DNA from: Shinisaurus crocodilurus
Lineage: Eukaryota > Chordata > Lepidosauria > Squamata > Shinisauridae
Reading direction: 5' to 3'
Length of the DNA stretch: 64,000 nucleotides
Assembly: GCA_021292165.1 (NCBI GenBank)
Contig: CM037879.1
Location: forward strand, 159,805,278 to 159,869,277
The number at the start of each line of letters is the position of its first letter. Position 1 is the stretch's first letter. Shown in pieces: positions 53,167 through 64,000 of this stretch. Below the pieces are notes generated by a model. That model was given only the letters and a program-made list of their open reading frames with translations. It searched no databases and had not been told where the DNA came from. The translations under genes and the position numbers were made by a program.

Positions 53167-54505
53167 TCTTTCAGAAAGTGGAACATCTCCAGCAGTTTCA
53201 GTGGAGTTAATCCAGTTTGCGCTGATGTTGAATTTCTGGTGTGTGGAATCGTCATGGATATGTTTTTATTTATTGTCATAATGTAAATAATTTGTTGCAT
53301 TAGACAGAGGGAAAGCCATTTTGGTAGGTTTCATTGACTGCCTTCTATACTTAGCTTCCTGTAAGGAATGTTGCCAGATCTGTGGAAACACAGATTTCTC
53401 ATGGATTACTACATTGGTTAATTTTTTTCCTGAGAGCAACAACTGATTTCCATTTACTTTTAAGTGGCCTTACCTAGCCGATTATGTTTCTAGCTAGCAG
53501 GTACTGCTTATATTGATAGGTTGGGTGTTGTTGGTTGTTTTTTTTTAAAAATCTATCCACATGTAATCTGAGTCCACATCTGTGAAAGGTACCAGGAAGC
53601 TATTGCTCAAACTCAGAAGCCACAACCAATTCATCCACTGTCATTGGTGTGGTTCACTGAGGACTAAACCGCACATTCTGTGGAATACACAGTGTGCAGC
53701 TATGCCTTCATTTTTCTTTAGTTTATTACAGGTATGGTGAGGGCTATTGTTACTGGAACTGCAGCGTCCACAGAGGGCTGTTTTATCCTTTCCCTCTCCA
53801 GCTGTGTTTGAGACAAAAATAACCACCACCCCAACCACCACCCCAGAACAGCTATGAAGTTTAGGGAAAAAGTTCCCATTGGTGCACTTTAATTAATTAA
53901 TTAATTAAGAAACTAAAGCTGTAGCTGCATGTTACACATACAGCGTAATGTGTGGTTTGCCCTGAGATGAGTCTAGAGACGTTAGGAACAATGCCTTCTC
54001 TTACCCCACCCACTTTTTGTTGGTATTTTGACCTTAGAGGAAAAACTCCTGGGCTGGGGCAGGCACACTAGGGGGGTTGAGATGCACAAGGGGCTGCACA
54101 GGCTAACCTCACTCTCTGCTGCACCCAGTCACCATGCTCCCACTAGCCATGTGCTTGGTGAGTGTGAGAAGGGGTGCAAAATGCATATATATGTGTGCAT
54201 GAAGAGCTTCTCCATGCAAGCAGGATTCTGATTGGCCCAGGATCTCCCTCGTGTGAAGGCTCTCTGTGCATGTATATCGGTATGTGTATAGGGCCCCTTT
54301 TCACACCCACCAAATGCATAGCTGATTAGAAGTGTGATGAGCGCTCATGTTAGGGGGCATGGCTGGTGGACACAACCCTGTTCCCCCTTCAACATGTGCA
54401 GGGTGTTCAGGTGAAGACCCCTACTATGACACTGTTTCTAAAATCTGCCTCTGGTTTTTCCAGTTGAACAAGATGCATGCAGGTCATTAAATGATTTGTT
54501 TCAAA
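53167..54505. other. unassigned
   Basis: Contains a TTAA-type tetranucleotide run (53890-53909). No gene recognised. Confidence 0.4.
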
Positions 54506-54512
54506 TGAGGAG

Positions 54513-54552
54513 AAGGAGAAGAAGAAGAAGAAGAAGAAGACGACGACGACTA
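54513..54552. repeat. (GAA)n/(CGA)n microsatellite
   Basis: AGA units pass directly into CGA units. Confidence 0.9.
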
Positions 54553-54559
54553 TTATTAT

Positions 54560-55610
54560 AACAAATGGCCTTTGTCTGAGGGAGAATCATGGCAGGATGG
54601 CCTGCTTGCTGTCAGCCATACAGTAGTCTGGAACCATTCCTGGAAACATAATTCACAACATTGTTGCTGCTGGAGGTCAAAATGAGAACAAGACCTTTCT
54701 ATGGGGAAGCCACATTACTTCTATGCTCTGTATCCCATTAAAAACATAGATGGCTGAATAAGTAATAGCACACAGATTTACCCCAAATGAGGGAATCCTA
54801 ATCCAATGTATAGGATGAGTGGATGTTTAACCTAGCCAACTGGCACACCACAGCCATTATAGTTGGATGATAGACAATAGAAAGGCAAGGCATGTGTTGC
54901 AATATCTGAGGAATGGTCCTGAGTGCAATAGAAACCTTGGGGAAAATCAGTTTCTTAAACCACTTTAGTGCAAGCTGTAAAGCGGACAAATTCTTAAAAG
55001 AGAGGGTTTAAGAGTAATTTGTCAAGATGTATTTTGAAAAGTCGCAAAGGCACACCGCGCGTTCTCCGGGCATTTAGCACAGCATGCACTCCGTTCTGTC
55101 ATTCGCTTGTCCCCCATGTCGGCATAAAAACTTCTTCTCCCCCCCAAAGTCTCGAAGGAGCCTGATGATTGTGTGTCTTTTAAGGGAGTGGAGAGAACCG
55201 GAACATCCTGAGACAGAAGTTACATGGAGAGAGAAACAATAATAAAGCTTTCCAACCGCCCTCTGGTACTTCCACAGTTCTCAGCTGTTTATCAGGCTTG
55301 CTTAATTTCAGTAGTTGGCCAGCCTTTCCTCTGAATAGGTTAGCGTGCCACAGGGCTTCTGCTACTCAGAATGGCCCTTTGTTTTTCCAGGAGAGAACAC
55401 CCCAAACATAGATATTCTCAGACACAGAGTCTCAGAAATCTGAAAAGAATTTGGCACATTTTCTCCCCTTTTCTTCTTCTGTTTTTTTTTTAAAAGAAGA
55501 AACAACAGGCAAGGCACAAATACCTGTTGATTTAAAATAAACCAATGAAATCATTAGGTCCAGGGTCTAAAATTACCTAGCTGCACCACTGTGGCCTACC
55601 CCTGCACCAT
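54560..55610. other. unassigned
   Basis: No gene or transposon ends recognised. Confidence 0.4.
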
Positions 55611-55815
55611 GTCTACATCAGGGGTAGGCAACCTTTTCTGGTAACTGGCACATATAGCAATTTGAGAAGCTGTCCTGGGCAGCACCAAAGGAAACGTAAC
55701 CTGCCCAGAAAACGGAGTCCAAGGAAGAGCTGGGGTCTGAGTCCCAATGCACTAAGTAACTCCTTTGAACTCACAGTTTTCAGCACTGCCAGAATCCTAT
55801 TTCACAGCAAAATGT

Positions 55816-55819
<4 letters not shown>

Positions 55820-55852
<33 letters not shown>
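55820..55852. repeat. (TA)n microsatellite
   Basis: TA tract directly before the Tigger-like element, a natural TA target. Confidence 0.95.
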
Positions 55853-55854
<2 letters not shown>

Positions 55855-56085
55855 CAGTCCCCCAGGTTACAAACCTCCCGACTTATGAACAACTCATACT
55901 TAAGAACGGACCGGCGCCATATATGTAAAAATCTGAGTTAAATACAATGGTTCGTACTTATGAATGCATGCACTATACTTTGCGACACTTTGCGACACTT
56001 TGAAAACATTGTGCGGCTTCTGTTCTGACTTACGTACACATTCGACTAAAAAGACAGATCTCGTTTGTAACCCAGGGACTCCCAG
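55853..56085. mobile_element. Tigger-like MITE, diverged
   Basis: GGCAGTCCCCCAGGTTACAA at the left and inverted CTGGGAGTCCCTGGGTTACA at the right, with TA at both sides, match the ends at 6944-7193. Confidence 0.75.
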
Positions 56086-56091
56086 TATGTG

Positions 56092-56095
<4 letters not shown>

Positions 56096-56162
<67 letters not shown>

Positions 56163-56171
56163 TGTGTGTGT
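56096..56171. repeat. (CA)n-(TC)n-(TG)n compound microsatellite
   Basis: CA units pass into TC then TG units. Confidence 0.95.
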
Positions 56172-56500
56172 TTCTTCTTCCAGAGAAGAAATCTATAGGC
56201 AGGCTTCTAACTGAAAAGCTTTATTCAGGCCAGCCTAGCACTCCTGCTTTGAATTAAAAAAGGAGTGATTAGCAGAGTCAATCACAAGCAACACCGCTAG
56301 TTAGAATATTAGCCATTTAGGAAGTTTTCCCAAAGCTGAGAAGTTGATTCCAAAGCTGAGGAGTTCCCTTCCCTTTCCAGAGTCAACCAGCTACCCAGCC
56401 ATGCCCCCTAAGGTGGGTCCTTATACTCAAGAGCCAATCTCGCAGAGCGCCTGATACTTGTCAGCTGTTCCTTCCTCCTGAGTTGCCATCTGACACATAG

Positions 56501-56668
56501 ATTCATAGATTCATAGATCATAGAGTTGGAAGGAGCCTACAAGGCTATCGAGTCCAACCCCCTGCTCAATGCAGGAAACTAGAGGAGGGGTCTCCCATCC
56601 AAATAACAACCAGGCTTGACCCTGCTTAGCTTTCCACGCTCAGACAAGCTGAGCCAGCGTAAGCCACA
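56501..56668 (-). mobile_element. 5S-rRNA-derived SINE with CR1-like tail, copy 3
   Basis: Minus strand: GTGGCTTACGCTGGCTCAGC, GAAAGCTAAGCAGGGTCAAG, TTATTTGGATGGGAGACCCC, the same junction CTCCTCTAGTTTCCTGCATT, and a CR1-like tail ending in ATCTATGAATCTATGAATCT. Differences from copy 2 are few, implying fairly recent spread. Confidence 0.92.
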
Positions 56669-56726
56669 TGAGTCTGTGAGGCTGGATGCACCCCCCTCCC
56701 CATCAGAGAGCTCAGTCTGCTTCCCT

Positions 56727-56805
56727 GTAGAGCAGTGCTCTCCAACCTTGGGTCCCCAGATGTTTTTGGCCTACAACTCCCAGCATGCCCCAGCCAGCTG
56801 CTGTA
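56727..56805. repeat. truncated short hAT MITE
   Basis: CAGTGCTCTCCAACCTTGGG then TGTTTTTGGCCTACAACTCC match the left half of the MITE at 58800. Confidence 0.6.
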
Positions 56806-56929
56806 GAGTCTATCTATAAAGCTGTCAGCCTTGAAGAGCCAGGTGCTTCTTTCTCCCCTTCCAACTCCCCCTCTTCCTCCGAATCCATTTCCAGGTCCTC
56901 CGCTGCAGGAAGAGTGGGCCCAATCTCTA

Positions 56930-56931
<2 letters not shown>

Positions 56932-56963
<32 letters not shown>
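56932..56963. repeat. (TG)n microsatellite
   Basis: Tandem TG units. Confidence 0.95.
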
Positions 56964-57098
56964 TAGGGGCACCTTAGTGGGTGCCAAGAAAGGTGTCTGA
57001 GGGTGCATCGGTGCCTGTGGGCACCAAGTTGCCTACCCCTGGTCTACAGTAATCTTTCCAATGGGAAGAATGGCATCTATGTACATGTGCTTTAATTA

Positions 57099-57168
57099 GG
57101 TTGCATCCAAAGTTTCCTCTGGCAGAAAGTGCTTTCCTCTGAAGGAAGGAAACCTTTTGATACAACCC
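57099..57168. mobile_element. short palindromic MITE, GGTTGCATCC ends
   Basis: GGTTGCATCCAAAGTTTCC is answered by GGAAACCTTTTGATACAACC. It is a 70 bp unit of the group seen at 48207. Confidence 0.65.
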
Positions 57169-57282
57169 ATTAGTTCTGATTATTTCTCTGTTCTCATTCC
57201 TGACGGTTGTGTAGTTTACATTTTCTTGTCATACTCCACAGTGGACCTAAGAAACAACCCTAAAGATCTTATTTATATGAGC

Positions 57283-57372
57283 TGCAATTCTATGCGTATT
57301 TACCTGGGAGTAAGTCCCATTTGATCAGTGCGGGACAAACTTCTGCATAAACATTCATAGGAATGTACTGTT
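57283..57372. repeat. reptile GAGTAAGTCC palindromic element
   Basis: GCAATTCTATGCGTATTTAC, TGGGAGTAAGTCCCATTTGA and ACATTCATAGGAATGTACTG give a full-length, diverged copy. Confidence 0.7.
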
Positions 57373-58799
57373 ACTAACAAATCATTAAATCCAGTCTCAT
57401 GTGAGTGGACTTAAATGGGACTTCCCCATCTGCTCCTTACCCCTGCAGCCCCCCCCCCCGTGCACCACCCCAAATCTGCTCCAAAGGGTCCTCCAACCCT
57501 TTGGAGAAGATTTGTAGGCTGCACAGATTGTAGCAGGGAGGAGGGGAAATCCATTCCACTACTGGTGGAAGGCCGGCTTTGGATACAACCGAAAGTGTCA
57601 AATGTTTTGCCTTTGGGGGCGGGGCGGGGAGGGGAGCTGTATTAAATTATTTCAGGTGCAGGATGGGACAATGGAAGTGTTTGGCTAACATAAACGTATC
57701 ATTTTATTACAGCACATTTATCATAAAACCACATCATTTTAAATGTCCCTCTCTGACAATCAGTGGGTTCTTTGTCTATTGTAGAAGGTTGAAATGGAAG
57801 ATAACCCAGCAAGAGGTATGATGTTGCAGGGCTTATCTAGCTGTTAAGTTCAAAATTATCTTTTAATTTTTACTCTGAATCACACACATGGACAAAACTA
57901 GCCTCTTTTTTTTTTTATAACTTACCAGTTATTATCATTAGGATTACATGCAGGGCATTTATTCTTATCCATTCCTTCTGGTAATAATTTTTTTGCCTCC
58001 CCCCCCCCACACCCAGCTATAAAAGCTGCATGCTGACTAGATAAACTGTAATCCCATAATTTGAAATTGCTACTATAGCGTCAATTCCTCATGATGATAC
58101 AATACCACACCTTGCAAGTCAAAAGCGATTTGAGCTTAAATTGTCAGTTTAAGATGCTCTTCAGTTTTATTGTCCTAAACTTGCTGGCGGTCTATTGGAT
58201 GAAGCGAATTACCCAGTTGCCAAAAAATGTGTGTAATTTAGGAGAAAGACACAACCAGAATGTACAATTCTCTCCCCCTCCCCTTTCCACTTTTGTGTTA
58301 CCCAGGACTGTTCCATTTCTTTAGCACCCACCCAGGCATTCTGCAAAATGGCCTGACATCTGAGCTGATCAATCAAACCCTTCTGGCTCTGCAAATAATC
58401 AGCCACGAGTTTCCTTTGTGACTGCTGTCTGGGTAAGGCACTCTGCTATTTGGAAGATACACCCTGCCCACCCCACCCCACCCCCCCCAAAATACACAAA
58501 GCACCAATGTCAGGAAAAAATCTGCTGTGCCTTCCATATCCCCATATTTTGGCCTGCCTATTAGCAATGTCAGAAACTCTTTAAAGGTGAATTAAGGGGA
58601 GGCAGGAATTTATATTCCATGACTGCTTGATGATGAGCCTAAGAATCAAAGCCTCCCTAAGGAAAGGCTTCCTGAAAATAACTGCCTTTACAATGACTGT
58701 TCCTGAGTATGGTTATTCAATACTGTACTGTTCTGTACTGTTCTTCAAGGCTTGGATGGAAGCTTGAAGGATTTAGGCTGCGCCTGCAATCCTATGCCC
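57373..58799. other. unassigned; repeat-free stretch 58080-58430
   Basis: 58080-58430 lacks repeats and simple sequence and could be conserved non-coding DNA. C-runs occur near 57451, 58000 and 58482. No exon is supported. Confidence 0.35.
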
Positions 58800-58924
58800 C
58801 AGTCTTCCCCAACCTGGTGCCCTCCAGCTGTTTTGTACTACAACTCCCATCAGCCCTGGCCAGCATGGCCAATGGTCAGGGATGCTGGGAACTGTAGTCC
58901 AAAACATCACATTGGGGAGGGCTG
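58800..58924. mobile_element. short palindromic hAT MITE
   Basis: CAGTCTTCCCCAACCTGGTG at the left and inverted CAGCCCTCCCCAATGTGATG at the right frame the arms TTTTGTACTACAACTCCCAT and ACTGTAGTCCAAAACATC around a GGCCAGCATGGCC centre. Flanking 8-mers do not match. Confidence 0.75.
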
Positions 58925-58959
58925 CTTACTTCAGTTGGAAGTAAGCACTGCTGCAATCT

Positions 58960-59896
58960 AGAGATGTTTAACTTGAAGTGTGTGTGTGGGGGATATATCT
59001 TAATAATAAATAAAATAAGTTAACGTGTGTTGGATTCGTCTGAGAGTATTTGCTCTAGTACTATTTGAAACACACAGGCCCCTTGTAAAGCAGCGCAGAT
59101 GTGAAGAAAAGCATGGTAATTCTTCTGTTAGCAAAGCTGGAGATTAATTTTAGGTGGAACAATAGGGAAAGAGTCAATGGAAGCAAAATTGGGCAGTATT
59201 GCCTAGTGGTCGGAGAGCATGTAAGCTCTATGAGCTGAATCACATCATTAGGTGGAAATAGCTTATCTTCCTCCCATTCTAGGAATCATCTGCTGGTATT
59301 TGGCATTTTTTGTATTTTTGTGTGTAGCAAAACCATTATGCTGCTGCCATTAAGACAGCATTGCTGCACAATTTGTATAGTGTAGTATAAGTATAGCTTT
59401 TGTACAAGTATAGCTTTTGCTTTCTCCCATCCTGAGCTTGTCTGTTTTGCTAAGCAAATCTTGGATTGTTGGTGTTGTTCTGTGTTTTGTTTTTTGTTTT
59501 GTTTTTCTGTTTAAGACTACACATGCCGCACCAAAATTAATAATTTGTGCCAGTTCATCTACCTGCAATGGTGGCATCATTGCCTCCATTGTATTGCACC
59601 TGTTTTGTGACATAGGCTGCAGTGTCTGCCCCCATCATAAGACTTTATGTCCTTGATGATGAGAAAACTGTGAAGACAGGGCTGTTAAGCAATTGAAGAC
59701 CTAAATTATATTAACCGCCAATGGGAACTGGATGATTTCTTAGCATTCATTGAGATGACAAAGGCTGCAGCTGGGAAGTTTGCCCAGCCAGGGCAGCTCT
59801 AAGTCTTGATATAATCACAGAGAGCAACAAATGCCTGGAATAGGAGCTAGGCACAGTTCTTCTTGAACACAGTCATGGAATTCTAGAGTGGCATCT
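58960..59896. other. unassigned
   Basis: No gene or transposon ends recognised. AGTATAGCTTTTG occurs twice near 59390-59418. Confidence 0.4.
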
Positions 59897-59904
59897 GTTT
59901 CACC

Positions 59905-60314
59905 TGGGGATGTGCAAATCAGCAAAACTCCGAATTCCATCTCAAAGCTTGTTCCAACTGATGTCCGCATCAGATTGTGAGTTTTGAAAATCCGTGCGTA
60001 TTTTCCTTTCGTGCATATTTCTTCCAAACGTACGCATCAACTGTGCGCATCTTTGAAATGTACGCATTCTTCTCCCATTGATGAGAGGGTATTTGTGCAC
60101 ATTTTTCAAATGTACATATTTTTTTCATGCCCATTTTGAAAATGTGTGCATGCTGTCAAACACATATTTGGGGGTTCTGCGGATCACATGGGCAAGCTCA
60201 GAAATGTATGGATTCTGACTGTATGGACCTCCGAGTCTGTGTTCAGCCTGGAAGGTGCAAATGGGGTAAATCCTGATCAAAAAGGAACTGAAATGAATTC
60301 TTCATACATCTGTA
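59905..60314. mobile_element. hAT non-autonomous element
   Basis: The left end TGGGGATGTGCAAA and inverted right end TACAGATGTATGAA lie between GTTTCACC (59897-59904) and GCTTCACC (60315-60322), seven of eight identical. The 410 bp interior carries TGCACATTTTTCAAATGTAC-type repeats, linking the unbounded blocks at 1-165 and 15950-16170 to this family. Confidence 0.78.
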
Positions 60315-60322
60315 GCTTCACC

Positions 60323-61163
60323 TAATGCCCATGTTGCACAGCATGCAGGCCTCACAGCCACTGTGGCACAGCTAGGTAATTTTAAACCCTGAACTTAATG
60401 GTCTCATGGGGACCTCCTCCCTTTAGACAGCCATGTGCATTACTTCAGTTGCGAAGCACACAGCAGACATTTCTCTCCCTGTCCCCAACCTCCGTTCCAT
60501 GCTTTACAACTGCTTCTATGTCCCTGATATATTAGAGAGTGGGGAAAGCTGTTTGCCAACCTTGATTTAAAGAGAGAGGGGGAGAAATACTCTGAGCTTG
60601 TGCAGTTTCTCATTTTAAACTCACTGAAATCATAGCACCATCATGGCCACAGGAATCAAATGGAGCTTGCTTCTGCTGCCCTGATGCTTGGGAATAAGCA
60701 CCATTTTGTTGTAAAAAGAAAAGGAAAGAAAGGACGCTGCAACAACCCAGCATTAATCTCAGTGGCTCCCAGCATGGCCATGTCAGCCCAGGTGCTGGCA
60801 TCGACCCTGTTCACTGCTGCCCCAATCACCTGCTAGTCTCTGGGTGATCATTTGGGGAGCCTTGGAATTTAGCTCTGAGGTCCAGCTCTAGCTGAACCAT
60901 CGCTCACACCAGGCTTTGGAAGGGTGTGTACATGTGGGGATCCCAGCCACAGAGATTGTGGCCCCAATAGATAACATCACTGAATGTGCCAGTCTCAGCC
61001 AATGGGTGATGATGTGTCTTCCCTTCTCTTTCCTTTTCCAAAAATAAAAATAAAAATTGCATTGGCTTAACATTTTTCATTCCTTGTTTCTTAATTTCAT
61101 CTTTTTGCAGGACCCTGACAAAATTTCAACAGCCTTTAAGCCAAGACAAGCCATAATATATAT
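60323..61163. other. unassigned
   Basis: No gene or transposon ends recognised. Confidence 0.4.
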
Positions 61164-61167
61164 CAAA

Positions 61168-61170
<3 letters not shown>

Positions 61171-61205
<35 letters not shown>
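61171..61205. repeat. (CA)n microsatellite
   Basis: Tandem CA units. Confidence 0.95.
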
Positions 61206-61207
<2 letters not shown>

Positions 61208-62520
61208 CTCCCACCACTGCCTCCCCAGTAGGATTTAGAACTATTGTATTTAGAAAACCATCCTCAATTCTGTCAAATGCACACTGTTCGCCATGCAGCT
61301 CTTTTTATGTTAAAGTCAATATCTTTTAATGTGATCCAGTGGTTTCCTAGGAGATGCCCTAAATGGCCAGGCTTCAGTACCTTGGTGCTGCTGTTGGATA
61401 ATATCTATGTGCACTAAACATCTATTTTGTTCATTTAGGATGGCTCTGTCCTTTCTCCGCTGGCCATTATGACCCCCTTGTGGGTTTCTAATGGCTACTA
61501 ATGAGAAAAAGCGGGGGAACACAAAAAAAACAAAAAAAAACTTTATGCACACTTCTGTCTTGCTTTGCAGTAAGGAGCTGCATACTCTTCTAGAAAGGAA
61601 TGGCTCAAGAATCATGGTTAGTATTTCTTTGTATTGCCATTGGAATGCAAATGCTACACTTAAGGATTAAAGTGCCTTTTAAAAATCTGCAAAAAGCAAT
61701 TAAAAAAGAGGAAGATCACTACATTAGAGCTCAAACTTCCATTTGCAGAAGGGAAGGCTCACACTTGATTCATGCCTTTCAGATGGCACTGTACAGGTTG
61801 CATCATTAATAGAAGATTAAGATGCCAAATGGGAAATTTTTGCCTTCTGTTTCTTAGGCTTTCACTGTAGGAAATTCACCAGCTTTGTTAGAAGTTGATT
61901 TTACAAAACACGACGAGCAGACAGAATGATCCTTAAGTTTCACAGAGCCTGCTGTTACCACAGGAAGAGAGGCTGACAACTTGGGTGGCTTCCATACAAA
62001 GCTATAATTTCTAATCTGTCAAAATCACTTCCCTTTAGAAGCCCTGATTACATTAGCATGTGCTCTTCCTGATATGATTGTCTCTCTGAGCAGCAACTTT
62101 CTCGTTTCAGCTGCCACAAAAGCCAATCAGATTATACTGAGGGCAGGGAAATAAATAAATCTTTTCTTTTTTCTCCTCCATGCTGTAAATGAATTTAGGC
62201 AAGAATGAATCTCACGTGTCTAGATTTAGTGCCTGCTTTACGACTGTGTGCAGTTCCAGCGAGGCAACAGATGAGGACTCAAAGAAATTACAGAATGATC
62301 AGAGCTAGAGAGGACAGGTCTCTGTGTATTATTGCCGGGAGTGCTTATGACAGGTCACATTTCATGACTTCATGACAGACCTAATTGTGAAACAAAACTT
62401 GGTGCGATGAGAGAGCAGAGTTCAGTGCTTTGAACCAAGCATCACTCACCCTCTGGCCACATATTCAGGGGAGAGGGTGAACCCCCTTATGACTGTTGCT
62501 AGTCCAGAGAATGCTGCTAT
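61206..62520. other. unassigned; repeat-free stretch 61920-62400
   Basis: 61920-62400 has no simple repeats or transposon ends and is a candidate conserved non-coding element. I see no splice-flanked exon. The 69-codon frame at 61600-61809 has no recognisable domain. Confidence 0.35.
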
Positions 62521-62524
62521 GGGG

Positions 62525-62752
62525 CAGGGCTGGGCCATAGCGGAGTGGAAGTCTGGAACAGCACCTGGTTTGCATGCAGAGGGTTCCAAGTTGAATTCCT
62601 GCCCAGCTTCCCTTGAAGATGGTCCAGAAGCTGCAGCTGGTGCAGAATGCTGCTGTCCGCACGTGGGCCTGGTAGCACAGGGTGAGTATGCCACGCCAGC
62701 GTGGAGATCGTTGCACTGGCTGCCACTGAGCTACTGAACCCAATTCAAGGGG
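62525..62752 (+). mobile_element. chimera of tRNA-Ala-type head and L2 fragment
   Basis: CAGGGCTGGGCCATAGCGGA ... TTTGCATGCAGAGGGTTCCA (62525-62600) is a diverged tRNA-Ala-like head. It runs directly into an L2 coding fragment (62617-62752) whose frame reads QKLQLVQNAA and then LHWLP, as in the C-terminus of the intact L2 at 1670. Intervening frames are broken. Confidence 0.65.
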
Positions 62753-62784
62753 TTAGTTCTGGGGCCGGCGCAAGACACACCACC

Positions 62785-62800
62785 ACCACCACCACCGCGT
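62785..62800. repeat. (ACC)n microsatellite
   Basis: Short ACC run. Confidence 0.85.
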
Positions 62801-62899
62801 GGGGAGTGCGAGCTGCAACAGGTGGGGGGGGGAAGGAGCACAAGGAGCCGCCACCGCTGCCGGGGAGAGGAACGCAAATGGCCAGCACTGCAGCTGCCG

Positions 62900-62947
<48 letters not shown>
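62900..62947. repeat. poly(C) tract, 48 bases
   Basis: An unbroken C run in a GC-rich context. Opposite-strand frames here are polyglycine/polyproline artefacts. Length may be inexact because such tracts are hard to sequence. Confidence 0.9.
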
Positions 62948-62948
<1 letters not shown>

Positions 62949-64000
62949 CTCCCCTTTTCTGCCGCTGCAGGGGGAGGAGCATGAGCGGTGGGAGCCGCTG
63001 CTGCCACCCCCTTCCCCCTTCCCCTGCCCCTAGCCTCAATAACTCGCTCTGAGAGGGCCTTCCCAAGAGTGAAGCACTCACACAGAGGTGGCCCCGGAGA
63101 GACCTCCTGTGCTGGAACTGGATCAACGCGGCTGCCTGAATTTTCGAGACTCTCCTGGAGGGTGTGGCTATGGGCACCTGCACGTCAAAATTTCTCTACT
63201 ACACCACTGGTTCAAACTTTCTCGGCATCCCCCTTCTCCCACATCGTGAGCCCAGTGACTACCAGTGGGAATGCCAACCAAAAGCAAGGTTACTTCTTAG
63301 GATTCAGTGCCGACACGTTATTAGCACTTAGCCTCAGTTGCTCCAGTCGAAGTGTATGTGAGAGGTACAAGGAGCCAACATGTGCACAAGCAATAGCAGC
63401 CAGCAGTGAATGCGAAGAAGTTAAAGTAAAGAGCTAACAGCAAGCAATATTACTAGCATATGTCTCTCGGCTATGTATGAGGAGCTGGGTAAGGGAGAAT
63501 GGGTAGGTAAAATGTCTGTACCCATCTTTCTAATATATATAACACACTTGACTTACCATTTAATATTTATTAAGCACCAACAGCATGGTATGCAGGGCAC
63601 ACAACAGCTATTGAGACATGCGCAGTTGTAGGGGAAATACATTTGGTTGCAAAATCTAGTTGGCTTGGCTTTGATGTTAATGCTTTAAAATCCCACTGCG
63701 ACATGTCCTTGCAGCCCTGCCCAATGAGAACAGAGATGGACTTGAGATTGGAGGTAGGCTTTATTGAAAACAGGAAAAGAGAATTCACCCATTCATTCAT
63801 AAGAGTACAGGAAGGGAAATAAGTTAATGTTACATTTTTTTCTTCGAGCAGCAAGTTGCAATATCTGTCGACAGATCTGCTGTGGTGACCCAGGACTCAG
63901 AGCTGGAATGACACACCTGTCAGGTCCCAGGATCAGAGACAGGATTCAGAAGGTTCAGCATACAGTATACTCCTTTCTATATTTTAGGGCTTTTGTTAGC
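62948..64000. other. unassigned to window end
   Basis: No transposon ends or supported exons recognised. The 149-codon frame at 62988-63437 has no known domain and starts in the GC-rich flank of the C-run. Confidence 0.4.

Larger units (their letters stand above)
55619..57041. mobile_element. hAT element split by later insertions
   Basis: The left end CAGGGGTAGGCAACC and the inverted right end CAGGGGTAGGCAACT are bordered by GTCTACAT (55611-55618) and GTCTACAG (57042-57049), seven of eight identical. Inside lie a (TA)n repeat, a Tigger-like MITE (55853-56085), compound microsatellites, a 5S SINE (56501-56668), a truncated MITE (56727-56805) and a (TG)n run. The 1.4 kb length is therefore mostly secondary insertions. 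Confidence 0.82.

Noticed and set aside
62731..63183. 150-codon minus-strand frame with a polyglycine block
   Set aside because: It runs through the 48-base C tract and has no domain; overlapping frames on the other strand are equally open.
1..64000. CRISPR arrays, operons, bacterial promoters or terminators
   Set aside because: Repeat content, SINEs and LINEs show vertebrate nuclear DNA; no direct-repeat/spacer arrays are present.

Overview
The window reads as non-coding, repeat-rich vertebrate nuclear DNA from a squamate reptile, most likely a lizard. The basis is its repeats: five tRNA-derived SINEs of the Sauria/Squam type, CR1, L2, RTE and L1-clade LINEs, many short hAT-like elements, and the palindromic 'gagtaagtccca' elements common in reptile DNA. 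I found no host protein-coding exon, rRNA gene, functional tRNA gene, CRISPR array or prokaryotic feature. Nearly all open frames are chance frames, microsatellite translations or transposon remnants. The species cannot be fixed from this sequence.

Region by region. 1-5.3 kb: a terminal-inverted-repeat element (739-5255) with tandem about 120-150 bp units, holding an L2 LINE whose 1023-codon endonuclease/reverse transcriptase frame is uninterrupted. 5.3-13.5 kb: a SINE, a Tigger-like MITE with TA flanks, a diverged 135 bp local duplication, a solo LTR with a perfect 5 bp target duplication, CR1 and L2 tails and a hairpin element. 13.5-22.3 kb: two foldback elements, a minus-strand LINE 3' end, a GC-rich hAT-like element and a SINE. 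22.3-33 kb: a 5S-rRNA-derived SINE, a second LTR-like insert between inverted arms, a Tigger1-like element inserted in a reptile repeat, a hAT with perfect target duplication and an L1-clade fragment. 33-41 kb: mostly unassigned AT-rich DNA with one large foldback element built from TTGCACAA-like motifs. 41-51 kb: a densely nested zone with a Harbinger-like MITE, a broken RTE LINE ending in a C2H2 finger, a GC-rich hAT, a second 5S SINE, a tRNA-Ala-type SINE split by a hAT and a CR1 tail split by another hAT. 51-64 kb: mostly unassigned, with a tRNA-Ala-type SINE, a hAT split by later insertions (including a third 5S SINE), another hAT, a tRNA-SINE/L2 chimera and a 48-base C run.

There are no operons or cooperating host genes. 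The relations that matter are nesting and parasitism. The SINEs appear to borrow LINE 3' ends (a CR1-like tail on the 5S SINE), and deletion-derivative DNA elements keep only the termini that an outside transposase would recognise. Nesting gives relative ages: hAT after RTE, hAT after tRNA-SINE, hAT after CR1, and Tigger1-like after the reptile palindromic repeat.

The most notable observations are the Tigger1-like element at 27693-28042, the three-copy 5S-rRNA/CR1-tailed SINE, the intact L2 frame inside a TIR element, and several short hAT elements whose 8 bp target duplications can be read directly.
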